From NCBI GenBank assembly GCA_041395565.1, contig JAWLAI010000006.1, forward strand, positions 310,001 to 374,000: DNA of 64,000 nucleotides, read 5' to 3'. The notes under the pieces are model-generated. The model ran no database searches. It saw only the letters and a program-made list of their open reading frames with translations, and had not been told where the DNA came from. The position numbers and the translations under genes are program-made. Position 1 is the first letter of the stretch; the number at the start of each line of letters is the position of its first letter. The stretch is from Pseudomonadota bacterium. GTDB taxonomy: Bacteria; Pseudomonadota; Gammaproteobacteria; UBA9214. This document shows positions 18,173 through 25,477 of this stretch, piece by piece.

Positions 18173-18550
18173 TCAGGCACGGGCATCGAATATTCTGCCA
18201 TCGCCATCGTTGATTTGATTCATAATGGCAAGCATTTCTTCGGACGGGATCTGCCTGATCACCTCGTCCGTGTCCCTATCTACCACCTTAACAACGATGC
18301 GGCCGCTGGTATCATCAACACTGAAGCGCAGGGCACGCTTCATCGACTGCATGCGCTCGTTCAGCCGCTCGACAACCTCTGCAATCTGCTCCTGGAGTCT
18401 GCCTTGCTGGTCCGCACCTGTTTCCCTGGTATTGTTGCCTTGCGTCTCTTTGACTGCAGTCACCTGCACAGGCTGCGGCGGCGCATCGAACGAACGGGAC
18501 GTGATACCTGCATCCGCGAGCGGTACAAGCCGTGAAATCGGATCGTTCAT
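18173..18550 (-). CDS. flaG: FlaG family protein
   Basis: FlaG proteins affect filament length in polar-flagellated bacteria. The 125-residue product has a disordered N-terminal half and the FlaG core (LRFSVDDTSGRIVVKVVDRD then DEVIRQIPSEEMLAIMNQI). I prefer ATG 18550 (AGGT 7 nt upstream) over a GTG at 18559. It lies between fliC and fliD. Confidence 0.9.
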   Translation of the reverse strand: MNDPISRLVPLADAGITSRSFDAPPQPVQVTAVKETQGNNTRETGADQQGRLQEQIAEVVERLNERMQSMKRALRFSVDDTSGRIVVKVVDRDTDEVIRQIPSEEMLAIMNQINDGDGRIFDARA

Positions 18551-18572
18551 ATCAAGCACCTACCTTAAAGGA

Positions 18573-18606
18573 GGGGGCTGCCGGGCGTCCCTTCCCGGCA
18601 GCTCCC
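18573..18606 (-). terminator. Hairpin between fliC and flaG
   Basis: A perfect 9-bp GC stem (GCTGCCGGG with CCCGGCAGC), extended by further G-C pairs, sits right after the fliC stop. No long T run follows, so it is more likely an mRNA-stabilising hairpin or partial attenuator that raises flagellin output than a full terminator. Confidence 0.6.
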
Positions 18607-18615
18607 TTAACCCCG

Positions 18616-19425
18616 TTACTGCATCAGCGAGAGAACTGACTGCGGTACCTGGTTGGCCTGTGCCACCATCGCGGTACCAGCCTGCTGCAGAATCTGCAGA
18701 CGTGTCAGGTTCGCCGTTTCGGTCGCGAAATCGGCGTCCATGATGCGGCTGCGAGCAGCGGATTGGTTCTCGGAAGCCACCTGCAGGTTATTGATGACCG
18801 ACTGGAAGCGGTTCTGCACCGCACCGTAGGTCGCGCGAGCGGTGGTCACGGCGTCCAGCGCCGTGTCAACAGCACCGATGGCAGTGGTTGCACCGGAAGC
18901 GGAAGTGATGGCACCACCGGCGGCAGCCGTGGTCATCGAGGTCGTGGTGACGGTGATGGTGTCACTCGAATTGGCACCGACCTGGAAAACCTGGGCACCA
19001 GCGCCGGTACCAATGATCGCGATGCCGTTGAACGTGGTCGCACCCACCTGGCGGGTGATTTCAGTATTCAGCGCCTGGTACTCGGCGTCCAGATTGGCAC
19101 GGTCGCTGGTGCTGTTGGTGGCGTTCGCCGACTGTACGGCCAGTTCGCGCATGCGCTGCAGCATGTTGGTGATCTCATTCAGACCGCCCTCAGCCGTCTG
19201 GGCCAGCGAAATCGCATCGCCCGCATTGCGGACCGCGACGTTCAGGCCACGCACCTGGGCATCGATGCGGGTGGCAATGGCCAGGCCGGCGGCATCGTCC
19301 TTGGCGCTGTTGACACGCAGGCCGGAGGACAAACGCTCGATCGAGGTCTGCAGGCCGGTCTGGGTGCGCGACAGGTTACGCTGCGCAGACAGCGACATGA
19401 CGTTGGTATTGACGGAAAGTGCCAT
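18616..19425 (-). CDS. fliC: Flagellin
   Basis: The filament subunit, 269 residues from ATG 19425, which has a strong AAAGGAG site upstream. The conserved D0/D1 termini are present (LSVNTNVMSLSAQRNL; LSSGLRVNSAKDDAAGLAIA; SRIMDADFATETANLTRLQI). The variable centre is very short (about 145-195, rich in Thr, Ala and Ser), so there is little surface D2/D3 domain. The Thr/Ser-rich centre would be a plausible O-glycosylation target. Confidence 0.96.
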   Translation of the reverse strand: MALSVNTNVMSLSAQRNLSRTQTGLQTSIERLSSGLRVNSAKDDAAGLAIATRIDAQVRGLNVAVRNAGDAISLAQTAEGGLNEITNMLQRMRELAVQSANATNSTSDRANLDAEYQALNTEITRQVGATTFNGIAIIGTGAGAQVFQVGANSSDTITVTTTSMTTAAAGGAITSASGATTAIGAVDTALDAVTTARATYGAVQNRFQSVINNLQVASENQSAARSRIMDADFATETANLTRLQILQQAGTAMVAQANQVPQSVLSLMQ

Positions 19426-19851
19426 GGTAAATCTCCTTTTTGTCCAGGCAAGAACTGGTTTTGGTGCCCTTCCCTGGACCCAGTTTGTATTTGGCGGATA
19501 TATCAATCCTTGTGATATTCACCGCCTCCGACTGGGTTAGCGTCACGGCAGGGGGATTCTTTAATGTTTTCTGACGCTGAGCCAGCCCACCCATACCGCC
19601 CGGGCCCGTCATCCGAAAATCGCATTTTTATTCATTTCATTCATGGCCTTATATTCTTCCCCACAGGGATGCACGCGAGCAACAAGCCGCGGTACCGGGA
19701 ACGGAATACGACGTCGCAGCCAAAAAATTGTCATTATTTTGGCATCGCCGCTTCGGCGCAGGGGCGACCAGCACGCGCCGTTAAACTCTATCCCGCCCTG
19801 CACGATAGCCCTGGAACAGGATCTTTCGGCCACGACACGAGCAGGGCGCCC
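19426..19851. other. Divergent region between fliC and the PilZ-J gene
   Basis: About 425 nt that must hold the flagellin promoter. I found no sigma-28 site with correct spacing and no GG-N10-GC sigma-54 site. An imperfect candidate, TAAAG with GCCGTGAC on the minus strand at 19541-19564, is about 5 nt too tightly spaced. The leader directly before fliC is purine-rich. Confidence 0.4.
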
Positions 19852-20583
19852 ATGCAAAACCGCCGTAACTACTACCGTATCCTGCATATCCAGCCGGATG
19901 CGCCCACCGCCATTATCAAAGCCAGCTATCGCACCCAGATGCAGAAGCTGCGGATGCACCCGGATCTGGGGGGTGACGAGTGGAACGCCCAACTGCTGAA
20001 CGAGGCCTATCGAACGCTATCCGATCCGGATCTGCGCCGCGCCTACGATCGGGAATTTTTCGCGGCACGCGGCAAGTTACGCGAATCCGCCCGGCGCGAC
20101 ACTGCGACTGCAACGACCACGGGAACTGTTGACTCCGCGCAGACGGCATTCAAACCTGATCCCTCGCGCTGCCCATTCTGCAATTCCGTCAGACCTGCTC
20201 GGCAGATCTATCCCGGCCCTGCAGACTGTCCGAACTGTGGGGCACCGCTCGAGACAGCCAACAACCTGAGACTGATCCAGAATGCCAGGCGCGCGGTTGC
20301 GCGCAGCAGTCGGAATGAAGCCATCGCCATCTGCCTTGCTCCCGGCACGAAGCGCCACCCGGGCACCTTACGCGACCTGTCGCCGAACGGCATGCAACTG
20401 CTCAGTCCGACGCCGTTGCAGATAAACCAGGTCATTCAAATAACCTGCGCAGCGCTTACCGCAACCGGCCGGATCACATACTGCAACCGCGTATCCGGCA
20501 GTGGCCAGTTCATTGCTGGCCTGGAATTTCTCACCTTGCGATTTTACGAACGCTCCGGCACATTCCTGTCTGTGAGCGCCTGA
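19852..20583 (+). CDS. J-domain / zinc-ribbon / PilZ fusion protein
   Basis: A 243-residue protein with three parts. Residues about 5-65 form a J domain (YYRILHIQPDAP, the HPD tripeptide in RMHPDLGGDEW, LNEAYRTLSDPDLRRAYD), which stimulates Hsp70 ATPases. Residues about 104-128 contain CPFC and CPNC pairs, a likely zinc ribbon. The C-terminal ~100 residues look like a PilZ domain (GTLRDLSPNGMQLLSPTPLQ, then FIAGLEFLTL); PilZ domains often bind c-di-GMP. The start at ATG 19852 has CAGGG upstream. It is divergent from flagellin. Confidence 0.8.
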   Translation: MQNRRNYYRILHIQPDAPTAIIKASYRTQMQKLRMHPDLGGDEWNAQLLNEAYRTLSDPDLRRAYDREFFAARGKLRESARRDTATATTTGTVDSAQTAFKPDPSRCPFCNSVRPARQIYPGPADCPNCGAPLETANNLRLIQNARRAVARSSRNEAIAICLAPGTKRHPGTLRDLSPNGMQLLSPTPLQINQVIQITCAALTATGRITYCNRVSGSGQFIAGLEFLTLRFYERSGTFLSVSA

Positions 20584-20707
20584 TCGTGCCGCAGCGGCGT
20601 CGCCGCCCGGACACAGTGCCGCATGCGTAAGGCAGGCATAGCCAGGCCGCTACCGTTAACACATCGATCCGGATTCCGCGAACCGATTCATTGACGCAAT
20701 CACCACC

Positions 20708-21004
20708 ATGTCAACCCTGGGCTTGATCCTCCTGCTGCTAGTACTGCTGGCTTTCTGGTCCATCGGTCTGCGCAACCATGACACGGCAATCGCAACTGCC
20801 AGGGAAACCTGCCGGCAACGGGATGTCCAGTTCCTGGACGGAACCGCCGCACTGCAGTCGATCAAGCCGGACTGGACCAGCGCGGAAGGCCCGGTACTGC
20901 AACGCACCTATACCTTCGATTACAGCGAGGACGGCATAATACGCCGTACCGGCTGCATCATCATGCGCAACAGCCGGGTAACAGCGGTGCTGCTCGATGC
21001 CTGA
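20708..21004 (+). CDS. DUF3301 membrane-anchored protein
   Basis: A 98-residue protein with one N-terminal transmembrane helix (LGLILLLLVLLAFWSIGL). The soluble domain is typical of DUF3301: ARETCRQRDVQFLDGTAAL, then TYTFDYSEDGIIRRTGCIIM. Function is unknown. The next gene overlaps its end by 8 nt, indicating a coupled pair. Confidence 0.85.
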   Translation: MSTLGLILLLLVLLAFWSIGLRNHDTAIATARETCRQRDVQFLDGTAALQSIKPDWTSAEGPVLQRTYTFDYSEDGIIRRTGCIIMRNSRVTAVLLDA

Positions 21005-21371
21005 AAGCCCTGCAGTCGGGCGCTTCCGGGCCAGCCTCGCCGGCAGCGCCGTGGATTTTTCCTATGTATCGGAACCCTCGGAAGACAGGGCGGATATCCG
21101 GTTTATCGGGAAGTTCCAGGGCAGCGAGGTCGTATGGGATGCCACCGTCATGACACTCAAGCACTACAATGCCAGCCAGCTACACCATGGTGGACCGACG
21201 ACCAACAAGCAGTTCATTGATGTCGCCAGCACCGGCACGGAATACCGCAGGATAGTCATCGGGCTCGCCGTGGCGTGCATCGACCAACCGGCGTTGCTGA
21301 AAACGATGATCATGGTTAGAAAATACAAGCGCCTGCAGCCGGGGCGGCATGAATTCGGCGGCACAGGATGA
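20997..21371 (+). CDS. Conserved hypothetical protein
   Basis: A 124-residue soluble protein I cannot assign. The core VSEPSEDRADIRFIGKFQGSEVVWDA is followed by a Tyr/Arg-rich segment (TEYRRIVIGLAVACIDQPALLKTMIMVRKYKR). The start overlaps the DUF3301 gene, so the two are probably translated together. No signal peptide or membrane segment is seen. Confidence 0.6.
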   Translation: MPESPAVGRFRASLAGSAVDFSYVSEPSEDRADIRFIGKFQGSEVVWDATVMTLKHYNASQLHHGGPTTNKQFIDVASTGTEYRRIVIGLAVACIDQPALLKTMIMVRKYKRLQPGRHEFGGTG

Positions 21372-21435
21372 AGGGAATCTCAAAGACCCAACTGCGATAT
21401 AATATTCGACGGACAAAGTCTTTACGGAGCGGCCA

Positions 21436-21675
21436 ATGCCATATTACCTGTACATCGTGACTGTCAAAGAAGCAACAAATGCAAAATCGCTCGGTTACGT
21501 CGATGAGTTCGCCGATTTCAGGACGGCAAAAAAGGAAGTGAAGCGTCTGCGGACAGAAACGCCCCTGCCCGAGGAGCAACACTACAAGATCATCTTCGCG
21601 GCCGACCGGAGCGAGGCGGAACAAAGCCTGCTTGAATACAGGGAACAACCCATAGCAAGAGAATGGGAGAAATAG
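21436..21675 (+). CDS. Small conserved hypothetical protein
   Basis: A 79-residue protein with a pattern of alternating strand and helix (YYLYIVTVKE; DFRTAKKEVKRLRTETPLP; YKIIFAADRSEAEQSLLEYR). ACGGAGCGG lies upstream of ATG 21436. It resembles small proteins found singly in sulfur-oxidising gammaproteobacteria, with no known function. It probably forms a run with the following gene, 24 nt away. Confidence 0.6.
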   Translation: MPYYLYIVTVKEATNAKSLGYVDEFADFRTAKKEVKRLRTETPLPEEQHYKIIFAADRSEAEQSLLEYREQPIAREWEK

Positions 21676-21699
21676 CAGCAGGCCACGGGAGCCTGGCAC

Positions 21700-22170
21700 A
21701 TGGAAGAAAACGAGTATAAGGAAACCTACCACGCCCTCAACGTTCAACGCTGCGTCTTCGAAAAGGCGATCAATTCACGGCGTGCGCAGTGCAGCAAATC
21801 GGTTCGTTTCCATCTGGCCGACCGCGAGGGAATTTCCTGCAACCACGCTTCCGGCAATTCACTATGCACGCTGCTGCTGGAGTTGATGCGTGCCAACGCT
21901 CGCTTTGCCCTGCACCTCGCCAGCACCCATGCACCGCTGCCACACGCGAAGGAAATCCGGGTACAGACCGGAGGCATGCTGGGACTGCAGGGACTCGTGG
22001 AACCCGCCAAGTCAGGCCAGTCGCAGATCGATGACATCATCGGAACCATAGCTGCCGCGCTGCACCGTTACGGCAGCCTCGAGGCACTACCCTACGACGT
22101 CATCGTCAAGGACATCGTCAGATTCGAAGGTCGCAGGAAACGATCCCGCAAACCCGATGCTGACGCATAG
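21700..22170 (+). CDS. Hypothetical protein with four spaced cysteines
   Basis: A 156-residue soluble protein of unknown function. Four cysteines in the N-terminal third (residues about 18, 31, 47 and 56; spacing Cx12Cx15Cx8C) sit in a conserved-looking segment (INSRRAQCSKSVRFHLADRE then GISCNH). They could bind a metal or iron-sulfur cluster. The C-terminal part is helical and ends in a basic tail (RFEGRRKRSRK). Confidence 0.6.
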   Translation: MEENEYKETYHALNVQRCVFEKAINSRRAQCSKSVRFHLADREGISCNHASGNSLCTLLLELMRANARFALHLASTHAPLPHAKEIRVQTGGMLGLQGLVEPAKSGQSQIDDIIGTIAAALHRYGSLEALPYDVIVKDIVRFEGRRKRSRKPDADA

Positions 22171-22221
22171 GCATACACATCATGCAGCCGACCGCCGCAT
22201 CCTGCGGCTACCTGGGCGCAA

Positions 22222-22899
22222 TCACTGACCTTGTAGGAGAATGCTGTCGCTAACCGTCGGAGACAGGATTTCCAGTACAGCACCATCCAGTGTCGAATGC
22301 CTACGGACCTGATAGTACACGGTCTTCTTTCCCGCACCCTGGCTTAGCGTGAAGCCGGCCGACGCATTGATATCCTGCCACTGGGCATCGCCGAAATCGG
22401 CCTGCTCGCTCGCCCGATACTGGGTAGGCGCGCCGATCACCTTCGCATCCAGCGTAACGCCACGTCCTGTTGTCACAGCCGCACCGCCGTTGATGGCGAA
22501 ACGACCGACGCGCAGACTTGCCGCTGACTCGCCGGTACCTTCGTCCTGAGTAATACAGCTGGCACCCCCGCCACCGGATGACAGGGAGAGGACCAGCATC
22601 CTGCTGGTGTTCGAAGTCACCAGAGACTCCTGTTCGGTCTTATAACCGGACATCGACGCCGTCACCAGCAGGCTCGCCCGCGGCACGGAATCGAAGACGG
22701 CATAGCCACCTGCATCAGTCCTGGTCGCACCGAACTGGTCGAGTTTCGCACTGGTGCCGAGACACACTGCAACCCCTGCAAGCGGCAGGTTGCCGCCACG
22801 TTCAAATACCCGCACACGCAATTCCGCCGCCGTAATTCCGGTTGACACGAGCAGCAGCAGTACAGCGACGAGCCCGATCCTGTTTACTGAGGTTTGCAT
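22222..22899 (-). CDS. Exported protein with carboxypeptidase-regulatory-like domain
   Basis: From ATG 22899 (AGGAGA 8 nt upstream) this is a 225-residue protein. It has a signal peptide (IGLVAVLLLLVSTGITAA) followed by a Ig-like carboxypeptidase regulatory fold: ELRVRVFERGGNLPLAGVAV, DAGGYAVFDSVPRASLLVTA, SGYKTEQESL. A C-terminal domain contains GAGKKTVYYQVR, typical of extracellular beta-sandwich repeats. Probably periplasmic or secreted; its ligand is unknown. Confidence 0.65.
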   Translation of the reverse strand: MQTSVNRIGLVAVLLLLVSTGITAAELRVRVFERGGNLPLAGVAVCLGTSAKLDQFGATRTDAGGYAVFDSVPRASLLVTASMSGYKTEQESLVTSNTSRMLVLSLSSGGGGASCITQDEGTGESAASLRVGRFAINGGAAVTTGRGVTLDAKVIGAPTQYRASEQADFGDAQWQDINASAGFTLSQGAGKKTVYYQVRRHSTLDGAVLEILSPTVSDSILLQGQ

Positions 22900-23015
22900 A
22901 CCGAAGTTCTCCTGGAAAATCTTACACATCATCATTATCTATTGGTCTGTTAGATTGTCATGCAGACGCGTCAGGCTGATCGTGTCCCGGCGCTCGCGCT
23001 ACCGGCAGCTGACGC

Positions 23016-23411
23016 TCAATCCGCGCTCCCGATCTCCGCAAGCACTCCGCGCACCTGCTCCGATTTGACTGGGAACGTCAGCGCGAAATGTACCGGGAGG
23101 CGGCTGCGCAACCTTTCAAACTGTGCCGCATACTCCTTTTCATAGAACACCAGCACCCGCGTCTCCGGCATGCGCTGCACGATCGCGAGCAGGGACTCCA
23201 GGCTGCTGGTGCGATCGCGGAAATCGGACTGGAAATTGAACTCCGCCACGATCACGTCCGGCGTCCGCTGCTTCAGGACTCCGAGTGCCTTGCGCATCCG
23301 TGACACGCTAACAACCTCATATCCAAACGCTTCATACAGCGACCTGAAGTCCGGATAACCCCCCAGCTCCGTAAGCGCCAGCAGCAGACGTGACCTGCCT
23401 GTCGAGTCCAT
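23016..23411 (-). CDS. Degenerate receiver-like protein
   Basis: A 131-residue protein with a CheY-like pattern (SLYEAFGYEVVSVSRMRKAL; DVIVAEFNF; TRVLVFYEKEY; FPVKSEQVRGVL). The phosphoacceptor position at the end of strand 3 appears to be Glu rather than Asp, and the N-terminal acidic pair is missing. It is therefore probably not phosphorylated and may act as a scaffold or sensor. It stands alone between two convergent genes. Confidence 0.5.
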   Translation of the reverse strand: MDSTGRSRLLLALTELGGYPDFRSLYEAFGYEVVSVSRMRKALGVLKQRTPDVIVAEFNFQSDFRDRTSSLESLLAIVQRMPETRVLVFYEKEYAAQFERLRSRLPVHFALTFPVKSEQVRGVLAEIGSAD

Positions 23412-23593
23412 GGCCAGCCCTTATTCTGTTCCCGGCCCGGCCGCTGGACTGCTGCGCCAGCAACATGACACACCCATGTCATTAATAAACATATCTTCTT
23501 TCGCGTCAAAAATCAGTCTTTTTGCGTCGAACACCCCGGGTGAACAAAGTATCTAATTGTAATGATTGATAAATCAGTCTGCGGTACGAGGAA

Positions 23594-23599
23594 TTGACA
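23594..23599 (+). promoter_or_regulatory. Candidate -35 element of the sulfur globule gene
   Basis: A perfect TTGACA, about 120 nt before the start codon. The matching -10 region (around 23616-23624) falls inside the palindrome and is a poor match to TATAAT, so the promoter may be activated or tightly repressed. Confidence 0.5.
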
Positions 23600-23606
23600 A
23601 TTATAA

Positions 23607-23638
23607 ATTAGATATTGCTTATTTAAGCAATTTCTAAT
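23607..23638. promoter_or_regulatory. Palindromic operator candidate
   Basis: An inverted repeat with 15-bp arms (ATTAGATATTGCTTA and TAAGCAATTTCTAAT, one mismatch) separated by 2 nt. It lies where the -10 element of the TTGACA promoter should be. Its size and AT-rich dyad suit a winged-helix dimer of the ArsR family, encoded 0.6 kb downstream. The mRNA could also form a hairpin here. Confidence 0.6.
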
Positions 23639-23714
23639 ATTATGACCAGGTCATTGCAGACAACTCACTACCAAAGATAACCCGGTTTGATACCGATTTT
23701 TTAGGAGAAACAAC

Positions 23715-24029
23715 ATGAAAACGATAGCAACACTGATGACTGCCGCAACGCTGGCGTTTGCCTCCGCTTCCGCATCCGCCTGGGGCTGGGGCCCTTTCGG
23801 CAACCACGGCTATAACGACGGCTGGGGTGACGGCTGGGGCGACGGTGACTTCGACGGCGGTTTCAGCATGAATTTCAGCGGTCACGGCAACGGTCGCGGC
23901 TATGGTCGTGGCTACAACCGTTACTACGACGGTTACGGTCCTTACGCGTACGGGCCCTACGGTTACGCGCCGTACGGCTACGCCCCCGCAACCGCGCCGG
24001 CTGCAGTTGCAGCGCCGGCTGCGAAGTAA
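23715..24029 (+). CDS. sgpB: Sulfur globule protein
   Basis: A 104-residue precursor with a signal peptide (MKTIATLMTAATLAFASASA). The mature part is rich in Gly, Tyr, Trp, Asp and Asn (WGWGPFG, GWGDGWGDGDFDGGF, GYGRGYNRYYDGYGPYAYG) with PYGYAP repeats and an Ala/Pro tail. This matches structural proteins that coat periplasmic sulfur globules in purple and other sulfur-oxidising bacteria (SgpA/B/C, CV1/CV2). I think SgpB/CV2 is closest, but the paralogue is uncertain. A strong AGGAG site precedes the ATG. Confidence 0.82.
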   Translation: MKTIATLMTAATLAFASASASAWGWGPFGNHGYNDGWGDGWGDGDFDGGFSMNFSGHGNGRGYGRGYNRYYDGYGPYAYGPYGYAPYGYAPATAPAAVAAPAAK

Positions 24030-24056
24030 GTACGCGCGACATACGGATATGCAGGT

Positions 24057-24082
24057 CGGGGATGGCCACCGCGCCATCCCCG
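24057..24082. terminator. Hairpin between convergent sgp and arsR-type genes
   Basis: A 9-bp perfect stem (CGGGGATGG with CCATCCCCG) and an 8-nt loop, 28 nt after the sgp stop. No T run follows on either strand, so it may act as an mRNA-stabilising hairpin or a weak bidirectional terminator. Confidence 0.45.
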
Positions 24083-24190
24083 GCAACCGCGTCAAGCGTA
24101 ACCCGTCGCACGTGAGGGAGTGCCGCGCCGGCGGCTCCCGGCTGTATCTGTGCAAGTCCGTCGGTCATCTACCGGCTGGAAGCGCGACCG

Positions 24191-24520
24191 CTACTCGGGT
24201 GGATTATCGGTCAGGTTTGTCTGGCAGAGGACGCCGCGCATGGTGCTGATCAGATCCAGCAGTTTTTCATTACTGACCGAATAGTAGATACGGTTGGCAT
24301 CCCGCCGTGATCGCACGATGTTCTTGTTGCGCAGCTGATCGAGATGCTGGGAGACATTACTCTGCGAGGTACCGATCTTCTCGACAATCTCGCCAACGGA
24401 CATTTCCTTGTTGCCCAGAGTACACAGGATCTTCCAGCGCAGCGGGTGTCCCATCGCCTTGAGCGCATCCGCGGTCAGGACTATATCCTCTTCAGGCAAA
24501 TGATTCTCTGAATCTTCCAT
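24191..24520 (-). CDS. ArsR-family regulator, possible persulfide sensor
   Basis: A 109-residue winged-helix repressor. From ATG 24520 it shows the ArsR core (ALKAMGHPLRWKILCTLG; TSQSNVSQHLDQLRNKNIV; RSRRDANRIYYSVSNEKLL). It has exactly two cysteines, C33 in helix 2 and C99 in the C-terminal helix, 66 residues apart. As I recall, the same placement and spacing (C41/C107) is used by SqrR and its relative BigR to sense persulfide. No arsenic or zinc ligand motif (CVC) is present. It converges on the sulfur globule gene and follows a response regulator gene by 81 nt. Confidence 0.8.
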   Translation of the reverse strand: MEDSENHLPEEDIVLTADALKAMGHPLRWKILCTLGNKEMSVGEIVEKIGTSQSNVSQHLDQLRNKNIVRSRRDANRIYYSVSNEKLLDLISTMRGVLCQTNLTDNPPE

Positions 24521-24601
24521 CGAAAACTCCTGTCTACCGGCCGCAGAGTGTACGCATCGCAGGCCTGGATGCAAGCCACCCTCCCGCTCTTGGGATCTTC
24601 G

Positions 24602-25453
24602 TCAGCCGTTCCCGGTGCGAGTATACCCCGTCATGTCTTTCGCAATGCAGATGATATCGCTAATTTTGCCTGAATCATCCTTGATCGCAGTCCTGGAAAA
24701 GAGGATGGGCACACGTCGCTGGTCGCTGGCAACGAAACTTGCCTCGATGCTGCTGATGGTACCCGTGCGGATCAGGGCTTCCAGCCAGGTCCCCATGAAG
24801 GCATTGGCCTGCTCCGTTTCCTCTTCCTCGAACACGTCACCGATAGACATGCCGATCAGCTCCTGCTCGGTGTAACCCAACAAGCGGCACGCGGTGGGGT
24901 TGACTGCGGTGATATGGCCGCCGGGCTCCAGTACGAGCAGCGCCTCGCCCATGTTGCTGATGATCTTCTCAAGATAGGTCTTGGCGAGATCGAGCTCCCG
25001 GGTGCGTTCCTCGACCAGCGCTTCCAATCGCGTATTGAGTTCACGCTCCTTCTCGATCAGACGGAGATAGGTACTGATCTTGTTGATCAGCTGGTTGTCG
25101 TCGATCGGCTTTAGCAGATAATCAGCCGCGCCGACGTCATAACCTTTCTGCTGGAATTCATCGGTCTTGTATGCCGCAGTAAGGAAGATGATCGGGATAT
25201 CACGCGTCTTCTGCCGCACCTTCAGCATGGAGGCCGTCTGAAAACCATCCATCTCCGGCATCTGGATATCGAGGACTATAAGGTCTATGCGCGGATTGCC
25301 AAGCGCAATATCCAATGCCTCCCGACCGGAGCTGGCTTCGAGCACCTCGACGTCCATGTACCGTGCAATCAGCGAACGCAATGCAAGCAGATTGTTCTCA
25401 TTGTCATCGACGATAAGAATCCTGAAATCGGCATACCTTTTCCTGTCACTCAT
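24602..25453 (-). CDS. Response regulator with PAS domain
   Basis: A 283-residue protein. The receiver (about 12-130) has the acidic pair (VDDNE), phosphoacceptor Asp (VLDIQMPEMDG) and Lys-Pro (LLKPIDD) intact. A coiled-coil linker (KERELNTRLEALVEERTREL) leads to a PAS domain (SNMGEALLVLEPGGHITAVN then GRLLGYTEQELIG-like and FSRTAIKDDSGKI). No output enzyme or DNA-binding domain follows, so it is a signalling adaptor. It starts 24 nt after the histidine kinase gene. Confidence 0.85.
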   Translation of the reverse strand: MSDRKRYADFRILIVDDNENNLLALRSLIARYMDVEVLEASSGREALDIALGNPRIDLIVLDIQMPEMDGFQTASMLKVRQKTRDIPIIFLTAAYKTDEFQQKGYDVGAADYLLKPIDDNQLINKISTYLRLIEKERELNTRLEALVEERTRELDLAKTYLEKIISNMGEALLVLEPGGHITAVNPTACRLLGYTEQELIGMSIGDVFEEEETEQANAFMGTWLEALIRTGTISSIEASFVASDQRRVPILFSRTAIKDDSGKISDIICIAKDMTGYTRTGNG

Positions 25454-25477
25454 CCGTAATCCCGTAGCGCTGGTCTT

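Larger units (their letters stand above)
23412..23714. other. AT-rich regulatory region of the sulfur globule gene
   Basis: About 300 nt, noticeably more AT-rich than the surroundings. It carries a TTGACA element (23594-23599), a 32-bp palindrome and a strong AGGAG site before ATG 23715. No gene is seen. Confidence 0.6.

Noticed and set aside
19541..19564. Sigma-28-like site before flagellin (TAAAG and GCCGTGAC)
   Set aside because: The gap between the elements is about 10 nt instead of 15, so it would not be recognised normally.
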